Below are positions 8,590 through 15,520 of a stretch of 64,000 nucleotides of DNA, one piece after another. Position 1 is the first letter of the stretch, and each line of letters begins with the position of its first letter. The position numbers and the translations under genes were made by a program. This DNA is from Streptomyces phaeofaciens (GTDB lineage: Bacteria > Actinomycetota > Actinomycetes > Streptomycetales > Streptomycetaceae): contig NZ_BMSA01000016.1 in assembly GCF_014648915.1 (NCBI RefSeq), positions 124,001-188,000 of the forward strand. Reading direction: 5' to 3'. The notes under the pieces are model-generated. The model was given only the letters and a program-made list of their open reading frames with translations. It ran no database searches and had not been told where the DNA came from.

Positions 8590-9105
8590 GTGCAGAGTGA
8601 GGTCGTGGCCAGTCGAAGCGCAGAGCAGAGGGACTCCCGCGAGTCCAGGAACGGCACCCCTCATCCGGATGCCGTCAGCCTCGCCATCATCGAGCAGCTC
8701 CAGGAGGACGGCCGCCGGCCCTACGCCGCGATCGGAAAGGCCGTCGGCCTCTCCGAGGCGGCCGTGCGCCAGCGGGTCCAGAAGCTGCTCGACCAGGGCG
8801 TGATGCAGATCGTCGCCGTCACCGACCCGCTCACCGTGGGCTTCCGGCGGCAGGCGATGGTCGGGGTCAACGTCATGGGCGACGTGGAATCCATAGCCGA
8901 AGCGCTCACCGACATGGCCGAGGTCGAGTACGTGGTGATGACCGCGGGCTCGTTCGACATCCTCGCCGAGATCGTCTGCGAGGACGACGACCACCTGCTG
9001 GACGTCATCAACAAACGCATCCGGGCCCTGCCCGGCGTGCGCTCCACCGAGAGCTTCGTCTACCTGAAGCTGAAGAAGCAGACCTACATGTGGGGAACCC
9101 GATAA
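8590..9105 (+). CDS. Lrp/AsnC-family transcriptional regulator of polyamine catabolism
   Basis: An AsnC-type regulator of about 171 residues with an N-terminal winged helix-turn-helix (AIIEQLQEDGRRPYAAIGKAVGLSE, about residues 30-75) and a C-terminal RAM ligand-binding domain ending in STESFVYLKLKKQTYMWGTR. It lies divergent from the dehydrogenase and directly upstream of the aminotransferase. Two GTG starts fit (8590 and 8605); neither has an ideal ribosome binding site, and I use the first. From memory, the S. coelicolor counterpart (SCO5656, called EpuRI) has been linked to polyamine-responsive control of a gamma-glutamylpolyamine synthetase; I could not check this. The stop codon sits inside a 17-bp tandem duplication that also forms the next gene's start. 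Confidence 0.9.
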   Translation: MQSEVVASRSAEQRDSRESRNGTPHPDAVSLAIIEQLQEDGRRPYAAIGKAVGLSEAAVRQRVQKLLDQGVMQIVAVTDPLTVGFRRQAMVGVNVMGDVESIAEALTDMAEVEYVVMTAGSFDILAEIVCEDDDHLLDVINKRIRALPGVRSTESFVYLKLKKQTYMWGTR

Positions 9106-9129
9106 CCGTGAGGACCCGATAACCGTGAG
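9097..9129. repeat. 17-bp tandem duplication spanning a stop/start junction
   Basis: A 16-base block reading ACCCGATAACCGTGAG occurs at 9097-9112 and again at 9114-9129. The first copy contains the regulator's TAA stop and a GTGAGGA that now serves as ribosome binding site; the second copy contains the aminotransferase GTG start at 9125. The duplication lies wholly at the gene junction. Confidence 0.9.
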
Positions 9130-10489
9130 CACCAAGGACCTCAGCCGCACCGCGTACGACCACCTGTGGATGCACTTCACCCGCATGTCCTCGTACGAGA
9201 ACTCCCCGGTCCCGACCATCGTCCGGGGCGAGGGCACCTACATCTACGACGACAAGGGCAAGCGGTACCTCGACGGTCTCGCGGGTCTGTTCGTGGTGCA
9301 GGCCGGTCACGGCCGCACGGAGCTGGCGGAGACCGCCTTCAAGCAGGCGCAGGAGCTGGCGTTCTTCCCGGTGTGGTCCTACGCCCACCCCAAGGCCGTG
9401 GAGCTGGCCGAGCGCCTCGCCCACCACGCGCCGGGCGACCTGAACAAGGTCTTCTTCACCACCGGTGGCGGCGAGGCGGTCGAGACCGCCTGGAAGCTCG
9501 CCAAGCAGTACTTCAAGCTCCAGGGCAAGCCGACCAAGTACAAGGTCATCTCCCGCGCGGTCGCCTACCACGGCACCCCGCAGGGCGCCCTGTCCATCAC
9601 CGGCCTGCCGGCCCTGAAGGCCCCCTTCGAGCCGCTCGTCCCGGGCGCGCACAAGGTGCCGAACACCAACATCTACCGCGCCCCGCTCTTCGGCGACGAC
9701 CCGGAGGCCTTCGGCCGCTGGGCCGCCGACCAGATCGAGCAGCAGATCCTCTTCGAGGGCCCGGAGACGGTCGCCGCGGTCTTCCTGGAGCCCGTGCAGA
9801 ACGCCGGCGGCTGCTTCCCGCCCCCGCCCGGCTACTTCCAGCGCGTGCGCGAGATCTGCGACCAGTACGACGTCCTGCTGGTCTCGGACGAGGTCATCTG
9901 CGCCTTCGGCCGCCTGGGCACGACGTTCGCCTGCGACAAGTTCGGCTACGTCCCGGACATGATCACCTGCGCCAAGGGCATGACCTCGGGCTACTCCCCG
10001 ATCGGCGCCTGCATCATCTCCGACAGGCTGGCCGAGCCGTTCTACAAGGGCGACAACACCTTCCTGCACGGCTACACCTTCGGCGGCCATCCGGTGTCGG
10101 CCGCGGTGGGCCTCGCCAACCTCGACCTGTTCGAGCGCGAGGGCCTCAACCAGCACGTCCTCGACAACGAGGGCGCCTTCCTGTCCACGCTCCAGAAGCT
10201 GCACGACCTGCCGATCGTCGGCGACGTCCGCGGCAACGGCTTCTTCTACGGCATCGAGCTGGTCAAGGACAAGGCGACCAAGGAGTCCTTCGACGACGAC
10301 GAGACCGAGCGCGTCCTGTACGGCTTCCTGTCCAAGGCCCTCTTCGAGAACGGCCTGTACTGCCGTGCCGACGACCGCGGCGACCCGGTCATCCAGCTCG
10401 CCCCGCCGCTGATCTCCAACCAGGAGACGTTCGACGAGATCGAGGCGATCCTGCGGGCGACGCTGACGGAGGCGTGGACCAAGCTGTGA
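9125..10489 (+). CDS. Class III aminotransferase (putrescine/polyamine-pyruvate type)
   Basis: A 454-residue PLP-dependent fold type I aminotransferase. Landmarks are the PLP-phosphate contact TTGGGEAVETAWKLAKQY, YHGTPQGALSITG, the Asp that holds the pyridine nitrogen in LLVSDEVICAFGR, and the Schiff-base Lys in ITCAKGMTSGYSPIGA. The sequence resembles aspartate aminotransferase family proteins that transfer the amino group of putrescine, cadaverine or similar diamines to pyruvate. With the divergent aldehyde dehydrogenase it would complete putrescine to GABA conversion. The GTG start lies in the second copy of a 17-bp duplication; GTGAGGA from the first copy is the likely ribosome binding site. 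Exact amine preference is not readable. Confidence 0.93.
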   Translation: MSTKDLSRTAYDHLWMHFTRMSSYENSPVPTIVRGEGTYIYDDKGKRYLDGLAGLFVVQAGHGRTELAETAFKQAQELAFFPVWSYAHPKAVELAERLAHHAPGDLNKVFFTTGGGEAVETAWKLAKQYFKLQGKPTKYKVISRAVAYHGTPQGALSITGLPALKAPFEPLVPGAHKVPNTNIYRAPLFGDDPEAFGRWAADQIEQQILFEGPETVAAVFLEPVQNAGGCFPPPPGYFQRVREICDQYDVLLVSDEVICAFGRLGTTFACDKFGYVPDMITCAKGMTSGYSPIGACIISDRLAEPFYKGDNTFLHGYTFGGHPVSAAVGLANLDLFEREGLNQHVLDNEGAFLSTLQKLHDLPIVGDVRGNGFFYGIELVKDKATKESFDDDETERVLYGFLSKALFENGLYCRADDRGDPVIQLAPPLISNQETFDEIEAILRATLTEAWTKL

Positions 10490-10524
10490 TCCACGCGCAC
10501 TGATCTTCCTTCTGGATGATCAAC

Positions 10525-10575
10525 CACGGCCCCGGTGCCGTCCGTTCGAGTGAGAAACGGACGCCCGGGGCCGTG
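10525..10575 (+). terminator. Long hairpin terminator after the aminotransferase
   Basis: The arms CACGGCCCCGG and CCGGGGCCGTG, with a second inner stem CGTCCGTT/AACGGACG (10539-10546 with 10556-10563) around a 9-nt loop, form one extended stem-loop about 35 nt past the aminotransferase stop. Confidence 0.8.
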
Positions 10576-10635
10576 TGCTGTCCGGCCCGCCCCGCGCGGC
10601 TGCCTAGCGTGCTCGTGACCGATCGGCCCTGCCTT

Positions 10636-10657
10636 CGTTCCCCCGGACGGGGGAACG
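10636..10657. promoter_or_regulatory. 22-bp inverted repeat upstream of the ABC transporter pair
   Basis: A perfect 9-bp inverted repeat (CGTTCCCCC, loop GGAC, GGGGGAACG) lies 38 nt before the ATPase start and beyond the aminotransferase terminator. It may be an operator or a leader hairpin of the transporter mRNA. Confidence 0.45.
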
Positions 10658-10695
10658 GCACGGGAACCACAGAATCTGAACCGAGGTGTACGCCC

Positions 10696-11481
10696 ATGGA
10701 GGCCCCGCCGGACAACGACGTGCTCTGGGCACGCTCCCTGCACTTCACGCACCGGGACGGCTCACCCGCCCTCGGCGGTGTCTCGCTGGGTGTGCGGGAG
10801 GGCGAGATCCTCGCCGTGAGCGGGCCGCGCGGCAGCGGCAAGACGACCCTGCTGCACTGTCTGTCCGGCCTGGTGCCCGCCCAGCGCGGCGAGGTCTGGT
10901 TCAACAGCGTCCCCGTGCACACCATGGGCGCGACGGCCCGCGAACGGCTGCGCCGCGACCGCTTCGGCTGGATCGACCCGGCGCCGGTCCTCGTCCCCGA
11001 ACTGAACGTCTGGGAGAACGCGGCCCTCCCGCTGATGCTGCGCGGCACCAGCCGCCGCCGGGCCAAGGCCGCCGCCATGGAGTGGCTGGAGCGCCTGGAC
11101 ATCGGCGACAGGTCCCGCAGCCGCCCGCACGAACTGACCCAGGCCGAGCGCCAGCGCGTCTGCATCACCCGGGCGCTGGCCCCGGCCCCCTCGATCCTCT
11201 TCGCCGACGAGCCGACGGCCCCCCTCCACCGCGCGGACCGCAACCATGTCCTGCGCACCCTGACCACGGCCGCCCGCTCCCACGGCATCACCGTCGTCCT
11301 GGCCACCCACGACCCGGACACCGCGGCGCTCGCCGACCGCACGGTGCCGCTCATGGACGGGCGCCGCGTCACCACCGTCCACCTCCCCCCGATCACGGAG
11401 CCGGAAGGCCGGGCGGCCGAGCCGGAAGGCCGAGGGGCCGAGCCGGAAGGCCGGGGGGCCACGTGCTCGCTCTCCGTCTGA
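10696..11481 (+). CDS. ABC transporter ATP-binding protein
   Basis: A 261-residue nucleotide-binding subunit of the LolD/MacB-like type. Walker A is at residues 43-50 (GPRGSGKT), Walker B is ILFADEPTA and the H-loop His is in LATHDPDTA. The signature motif is unusual: the normal LSGGQ/E is replaced by LTQAE in HELTQAERQRVCITRAL. The last 25 residues are three copies of a heptad E-P-E-G-R-(A/G)-A encoded by a 21-bp DNA repeat. The gene overlaps the membrane subunit by 19 nt, so the two are coupled. ATG 10696 fits the family N-terminus; the frame upstream to 10516 crosses the hairpins and is not coding. The exported substrate is unknown. Confidence 0.9.
   Translation: MEAPPDNDVLWARSLHFTHRDGSPALGGVSLGVREGEILAVSGPRGSGKTTLLHCLSGLVPAQRGEVWFNSVPVHTMGATARERLRRDRFGWIDPAPVLVPELNVWENAALPLMLRGTSRRRAKAAAMEWLERLDIGDRSRSRPHELTQAERQRVCITRALAPAPSILFADEPTAPLHRADRNHVLRTLTTAARSHGITVVLATHDPDTAALADRTVPLMDGRRVTTVHLPPITEPEGRAAEPEGRGAEPEGRGATCSLSV
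11398..11460 (+). repeat. 21-bp tandem repeat, three copies, in the ATPase 3' end
   Basis: Three adjacent 21-bp units starting GAGCCGGAAGGCC (11398-11418, 11419-11439, 11440-11460) differ at only a few positions. They encode the C-terminal heptapeptide repeat of the ABC ATPase and end 3 nt before the start of the permease. Confidence 0.92.
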
Positions 11482-12800
11482 CCCGCAGCGCCCACCCCGC
11501 CGTCCAGCTGCGCCGCCTGCTGGTGGCGGCGGCCTCGGCGGGCACCGGCTTCCTCCTGCTGTGCACCCTCGGCCACGCCCTGACCCACCCCGGCGCCTCG
11601 ACGGGGTCCGCGCTCCGGCTCGGCTGGTGCGTGATCCCGCTGGCCGCGACGGTCCACTTCGCCCTGGCCGTCGCCCGCACGGACCCCGGCACCCGGCCCC
11701 GCCCCGGCCTGGCAGCCATCGGCCTGGGCCCGGCCCGGCTGATGGCCGTGTCCGCGACGACGACGGCCCTCGCGACCCTCCTCGGCTCCGCGCTGGCCCT
11801 CCTCCTCTTCCTCCACCTGCGCGGCGACCTCGACGGCCTGCCCTTCGACGGCGCCGCCGCCGGCTTCCTCGCCGCCGACGTCTCCCTCCCCCTCCCGGCC
11901 ACCCTCACCCTGCTCTCCCTGGTCCCGCTGGCCGCCTCGCTGTCGGTGGCGCTGATGCTCCGCCCGCGGGACACCCGGCTGGCGGCGCACGCGGCGGCAC
12001 CGAGGCTGTTCGGCGGCGCCGACGGCCGCCGGCCCGCGGACGGTCCCCCCACCGGGACGGCCGGCGCCTCCCGGACGGGCCGCACCCCGCAGGCGCGGGC
12101 GGGCGAACCCCTCGGACCGGTCGAGCCCGCCGAAGCCGCAGAAGCCGTCCAAGCCGTCCACGAAGCCCCCGCCCACCTCTCCGAGCCGCCCGCCCCCAAC
12201 GCCACCGCCCTCCCCTGGGGCGCCGCCCTCCTCGCCGCCGGTCTGGCCGTCGAGGGCTACGCGAGCCGCACCGCGAGCGGCGCCGACGTCCCCCTGCCCA
12301 CCGGCTTCCCCACCGGACCCGCCGCGGTCCTCCTCGGCTGGACCCTCACCGCCGTCGGCCTCGCCCTCGCCGGTCCCGGCCTCACCCACCTCAGCGGCCG
12401 CCTCCTCCAGGCCGTCCGCCCCGGCGCCCTCCGCCTCCTCGCCGGCCGCGGCCTGATGGAGGAGTCCACCCGCATCGGCCGCCCCCTGGGCGTCGTCTGC
12501 GCGGTCGCCTCCGGCGCGTACACGATGGCCGCCCTGTACGACCCCGCCGACCCCTCCTTCGGCCCCCTCACCACCCTCGGCGCCCTGGTCGTCGCCGGCA
12601 GCACCCTCGCCACGCTCCTCACGGCCGCCGTGGAGGCCCGCCAGGCCCGCGCCGAGACCACCGCCGCCCTCCTGCGCCTCGGCGCCCCGGCCAAGACGCT
12701 GCGCAGCGCCGCGGCCCTGCGCACCGGCGCGCTCCTGGCGGTGTTCGTCCCGCTCACCCTGACCGTGGCCGAACTGGCGGCACTCCCCCTGGCCCAGTGA
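11463..12800 (+). CDS. ABC transporter permease (FtsX/MacB-like, atypical)
   Basis: A 445-residue membrane protein starting at GTG 11463, which overlaps the ATPase stop by 19 nt. It shows about eight to ten hydrophobic helices in two groups (about residues 15-175 and 250-440) separated by a Pro/Ala-rich hydrophilic linker near residues 180-245 containing PAEAAEAVQAVHEAPAHLSE. The layout resembles Streptomyces permeases paired with LolD-like ATPases. The first helix segment is preceded by a basic N-terminus. The open frame continues upstream to 10686 only because of GC bias. Together with the ATPase it probably forms an exporter; no substrate-binding protein is present. Confidence 0.85.
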   Translation: MLALRLTRSAHPAVQLRRLLVAAASAGTGFLLLCTLGHALTHPGASTGSALRLGWCVIPLAATVHFALAVARTDPGTRPRPGLAAIGLGPARLMAVSATTTALATLLGSALALLLFLHLRGDLDGLPFDGAAAGFLAADVSLPLPATLTLLSLVPLAASLSVALMLRPRDTRLAAHAAAPRLFGGADGRRPADGPPTGTAGASRTGRTPQARAGEPLGPVEPAEAAEAVQAVHEAPAHLSEPPAPNATALPWGAALLAAGLAVEGYASRTASGADVPLPTGFPTGPAAVLLGWTLTAVGLALAGPGLTHLSGRLLQAVRPGALRLLAGRGLMEESTRIGRPLGVVCAVASGAYTMAALYDPADPSFGPLTTLGALVVAGSTLATLLTAAVEARQARAETTAALLRLGAPAKTLRSAAALRTGALLAVFVPLTLTVAELAALPLAQ

Positions 12801-12942
12801 CGAAGCCGTACGGGAGCCGTACGCGTACCTGCGCGAGAAGCCGTACGGAAAAGATCCACCCGCGCCGATGAGTTCCGCCCGGCCTCCCGGTCTACCCACC
12901 GAACAGCACGACGTTGGACACCGCCCCGATGGGAGAGCCCCG

Positions 12943-13361
12943 ATGACCGCCCCGGCCTACCAGCAGATGATCTTCGTGAACCTGCCCGTGAACGACCTCG
13001 CCGCCTCGAAGAAGTTCTTCACGGAGCTGGGCTACACGATCAACCCGCAGTTCAGCGACGAGAACGCGACCTCCGTGGTGATCAGCGACACCATCGTCGC
13101 GATGCTGCTCACCAAGCCGTTCTACGCGACCTTCACCAAGAAGGAGATCGCGGACGCCGCGAAGACCAGCGAGGTACTGATCGCCCTGAGCGCCGAGAGC
13201 CGCGCGAAGGTCGACGAACTGGTCGACCGCGCGCTCGCGCGGGCGGCACCCCGAGCGGCGACACACAGGACATGGGCTTCATGTACGGCCGCTCCTTCGA
13301 CGACCTCGACGGCCACACCTGGGAGATCGTCTGGATGGACCCGGCGGCCGTCGAGGGCTGA
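12943..13361 (+). pseudogene. VOC-family (glyoxalase-like) protein gene with a one-base frameshift
   Basis: The first part (ATG 12943) reads MTAPAYQQMIFVNLPVND, then KFFTELGYTINPQFSDEN, a typical VOC domain of the Streptomyces type. Near 13236-13240 the frame is lost: a missing base (GCGCTCGC followed directly by GCGGGCGGC) puts translation out of frame. Reading the next frame restores the expected ending, GGTPSGDTQDMGFMYGRSF and then DDLDGHTWEIVWMDPAAVEG, with its own TGA at 13359-13361. Intact, the protein would be about 139 residues. In the broken frame translation would run on to 13488 with an Arg/Ser/Pro-rich unrelated tail. This is either a real recent inactivation or a sequencing error in a GC run. 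Confidence 0.85.
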
Positions 13362-13379
13362 AGCCGGGAGGTCTCCACC

Positions 13380-13418
13380 GTCGGCCGCTCCTGGGGCACT
13401 CGCCCGGGAGCGGCCGAC
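13380..13418 (+). terminator. Hairpin terminator after the VOC gene
   Basis: A perfect 12-bp stem (GTCGGCCGCTCC at 13380-13391 with GGAGCGGCCGAC at 13407-13418) lies 18 nt past the stop of the restored VOC frame. Its position supports the view that the gene normally ends at 13361. Confidence 0.8.
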
Positions 13419-13526
13419 TGCGTCCCGTATCACCCTCGTTGACCGGATCGAGCAGGCTCCGGCGGCGTTGAAACGTCTCGGCGGGTAATGGGCGGGCAAA
13501 GCCAACGGCTCAGAGGGGTCCACGGA

Positions 13527-13554
13527 TTGACACTGCTTATGGAACGCTTATAGA
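13527..13554 (+). promoter_or_regulatory. Candidate vegetative promoter of the LAETG surface protein
   Basis: TTGACA at 13527-13532 and TATAGA at 13549-13554 are separated by 16 bp, close to the HrdB/sigma-70 consensus. This predicts a leader of about 90 nt before the GTG at 13650. Confidence 0.55.
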
Positions 13555-13649
13555 CCTGTGAGCCTGCTGGGACGGTGACGCACTCGGCTTCACCGGGGGC
13601 GCCATCTCCCCCTCCGCCCCCCGCAGTTGCGCAACCCGTAAGGACAAAC

Positions 13650-14366
13650 GTGTCCCTTTCCCGCCGTACCGCCACTCGTTCCGTGCGCGCCCTCGGCGTC
13701 ACCGCCGCCTCCGCAGCCCTCGCGCTCAGCGCCGCCGGGTCCGCGATCGCCTGCGAGATCGGTGACTTCTCCGCCACTGCCGCCTGTGACGGCGCCAAGG
13801 GCGTCATCACCGTCACGGACAAGGACGCTTCGGGCGTCCCGGCCGAGGTCACCGTCTTCCTCGAGAACAACAACGCCGACGTCCGCCAGGTCGGCACGGC
13901 CCAGACCGTCGAGGGCTCCGCGAAGGGCGTCACCGTCTCCTTCGCCGAGGACTGGGAGCCGAACGCCGTCTACCGGGTCCACATCAACGCCGTCAAGAAC
14001 GGCAAGGAACTGGTCAACGCCGACATCAAGCCGTTCCTGACCGCCCCCGCCAAGGCCTGCAAGGCCGACGACACCTCCACCCCGTCGGGCACGCCGTCCG
14101 ACACCCCCTCGGACACGCCGTCCGACACCCCCTCGGAGCCGGCCGACACCGACTCCCCGGCCCCGTCGGAGTCGTCGAGCGACAACGGTGCCACGCCCGG
14201 CCCGGTGAGCAACGACGTGTCGCCGGCCGCCCAGGAGTCCAACCTCGCCGAGACCGGCGCCGGCTCCAACACCGGCCTGATCGCCGGCATAGCCGCCCTG
14301 CTCGTCGTCCTCGGCGGCGGAGCGGTGTTCTTCGGCATGCGCCGCCGGGGCTCCAGCAACCGCTGA
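13650..14366 (+). CDS. Sortase-anchored LAETG cell-surface protein
   Basis: A secreted wall-anchored protein of 238 residues. The N-terminus is basic followed by a hydrophobic signal segment (about residues 12-35, ending near SAIAC). A compact domain of about 100 residues (CEIGDFSATAACDGAKGVI onward) follows, then a Thr/Pro/Ser/Asp-rich spacer with a repeated DTPS unit, and a classic sorting signal at the C-terminus: LAETG, a hydrophobic helix and RRRGSSNR. LAxTG is the recognition sequence of class E sortases in Streptomyces. GTG 13650 is chosen because AAGGA lies 5 nt upstream and the product starts right before the signal peptide; the frame upstream to 13575 crosses the promoter. The function of the folded domain is unknown. 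Confidence 0.92.
   Translation: MSLSRRTATRSVRALGVTAASAALALSAAGSAIACEIGDFSATAACDGAKGVITVTDKDASGVPAEVTVFLENNNADVRQVGTAQTVEGSAKGVTVSFAEDWEPNAVYRVHINAVKNGKELVNADIKPFLTAPAKACKADDTSTPSGTPSDTPSDTPSDTPSEPADTDSPAPSESSSDNGATPGPVSNDVSPAAQESNLAETGAGSNTGLIAGIAALLVVLGGGAVFFGMRRRGSSNR
14091..14138 (+). repeat. 24-bp tandem repeat, two copies, in the surface protein spacer
   Basis: Units at 14091-14114 and 14115-14138 are identical except for the last base and encode TPSDTPSD-type spacer sequence. Such repeats often vary in length between strains. Confidence 0.8.
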
Positions 14367-14387
14367 CCCCCCGACAGAAACAGCTGT

Positions 14388-14413
14388 GGCCCGTCCCCTT
14401 CCGGGGGCGGGCC
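14388..14413. terminator. Bidirectional terminator between LAETG gene and thiQ
   Basis: The arms GGCCCGTCCCC (14388-14398) and GGGGGCGGGCC (14403-14413) form a near-perfect stem with a 4-nt loop in the 71-nt gap between two convergent genes, so it can serve both. Confidence 0.75.
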
Positions 14414-14437
14414 ACTGCCGTGTCCGTGTCCGTGTCC

Positions 14438-15520
14438 CTAGGGTGCCGTCTCGACCTCGGCGTCGGCCTTGCTCACGATCGCGCCCTCGGCGTCGGCCTC
14501 CTGGTCCAGCACGACGGTCTCGGCCGGGTCGAAGGTCACCCCGACCGTGTCGCCGACCTCCGGTGCCTCCCGCAGGGCGCACGCCGCCTCCAGGGCGGGC
14601 GCGTCCTCCGGCTGGAGGCGGACGGTGACATGGGTGCCCTTGAAGGTGCGGGCGAGGACCGTGCAGCGCAGGCCTTCGCCGGCGTCGGTCAGCAGGACCC
14701 CGGCGGGGCGGACCAGCAGGGTGTGCGGGCCCCGCGGAGAGCCGGCGGGCACCGGAAGCTTGCCCCACGGCGTGACCGCGACCTCGTCGGCGACGACCGC
14801 CTCCACCACGTTGTCGAAGCCGAGGAAGCGGGCCACGAACGCGTCCGCCGGCCGCTGCCACACCTCGAGCGGCGTGCCGGACTGGGCGATCCGCCCGTCC
14901 CGCATCACCACCACCCGGTCGGCGAGCGCGAACGCCTCGCCCTGGTCGTGGGTGACCGCGAGCACGGTGGTCCCCAGCCGCCCGAACAGCTCGCGCAGTT
15001 CGACGACCAGCCGCTCCCGCAGCGAACGGTCGAGCTGACCGAGCGGCTCGTCGAGCATCAGCAGCCGGGGCCGGGGCGCGAGCGCCCGCGCCAGCGCCAC
15101 CCGCTGCTGCTCACCGCCGGAGAGCGCGGCCACCGACCGCCGGGCGGCGCCCGGGAGCCCGACCAGCTCCAGCAACTCCCCCACGCGCTCCGCCTGCCGT
15201 TCCTTCGAGACCCGGTGCATCCGCAGCCCGAAGGCCACGTTGGCGCCGACGTCCCGCTGCGGGAACAGCTGATGGTCCTGGAACATCAGCCCCAGCTCCC
15301 GCTTGTGCGCGGGCACCCCCGTCTGGTCGCGGCCGTCGAGCAGCACCCGCCCCGAGTCCAGGGGCTGGAGCCCGGCGACCGCGCGCAGCAGCGTCGACTT
15401 GCCGCTGCCGCTGGGCCCGAGCACACACACGATCTCGTGCTCGACGACATCGAGGCCGACGGCGTCGAGCACGGCCCGCCCGCCGAAGCGCACGGTCGCG
15501 GCCTGAAGGCTCAGCAGCAT
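14438..15520 (-). CDS. thiQ: Thiamine ABC transporter ATP-binding protein
   Basis: A 360-residue ATPase of the ThiQ/FbpC class that would power thiamine (or thiamine phosphate) uptake. Walker A is at about residues 35-43 (GPSGSGKST), followed by a Q-loop (LMFQDHQLFPQRD), signature LSGGEQQRVALARALA, Walker B LLMLDEPLG, and the switch His in AVTHDQGEA. Beyond residue 240 a TOBE-like domain (LLVRPAGVLLTDAGE) is present, typical of this class. Its ATG overlaps the permease stop by one base (TGATG), so it is the last gene of a coupled three-gene operon under the TPP riboswitch upstream of the binding protein. A ferric-iron transporter would look similar; the riboswitch favours thiamine. Confidence 0.92.
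   Translation of the reverse strand: MLLSLQAATVRFGGRAVLDAVGLDVVEHEIVCVLGPSGSGKSTLLRAVAGLQPLDSGRVLLDGRDQTGVPAHKRELGLMFQDHQLFPQRDVGANVAFGLRMHRVSKERQAERVGELLELVGLPGAARRSVAALSGGEQQRVALARALAPRPRLLMLDEPLGQLDRSLRERLVVELRELFGRLGTTVLAVTHDQGEAFALADRVVVMRDGRIAQSGTPLEVWQRPADAFVARFLGFDNVVEAVVADEVAVTPWGKLPVPAGSPRGPHTLLVRPAGVLLTDAGEGLRCTVLARTFKGTHVTVRLQPEDAPALEAACALREAPEVGDTVGVTFDPAETVVLDQEADAEGAIVSKADAEVETAP

Noticed and set aside
10686..12800. Extended + frame upstream of the ABC permease
   Set aside because: The permease starts at GTG 11463 where helices and coding composition begin; the earlier part overlaps the ATPase in another frame.
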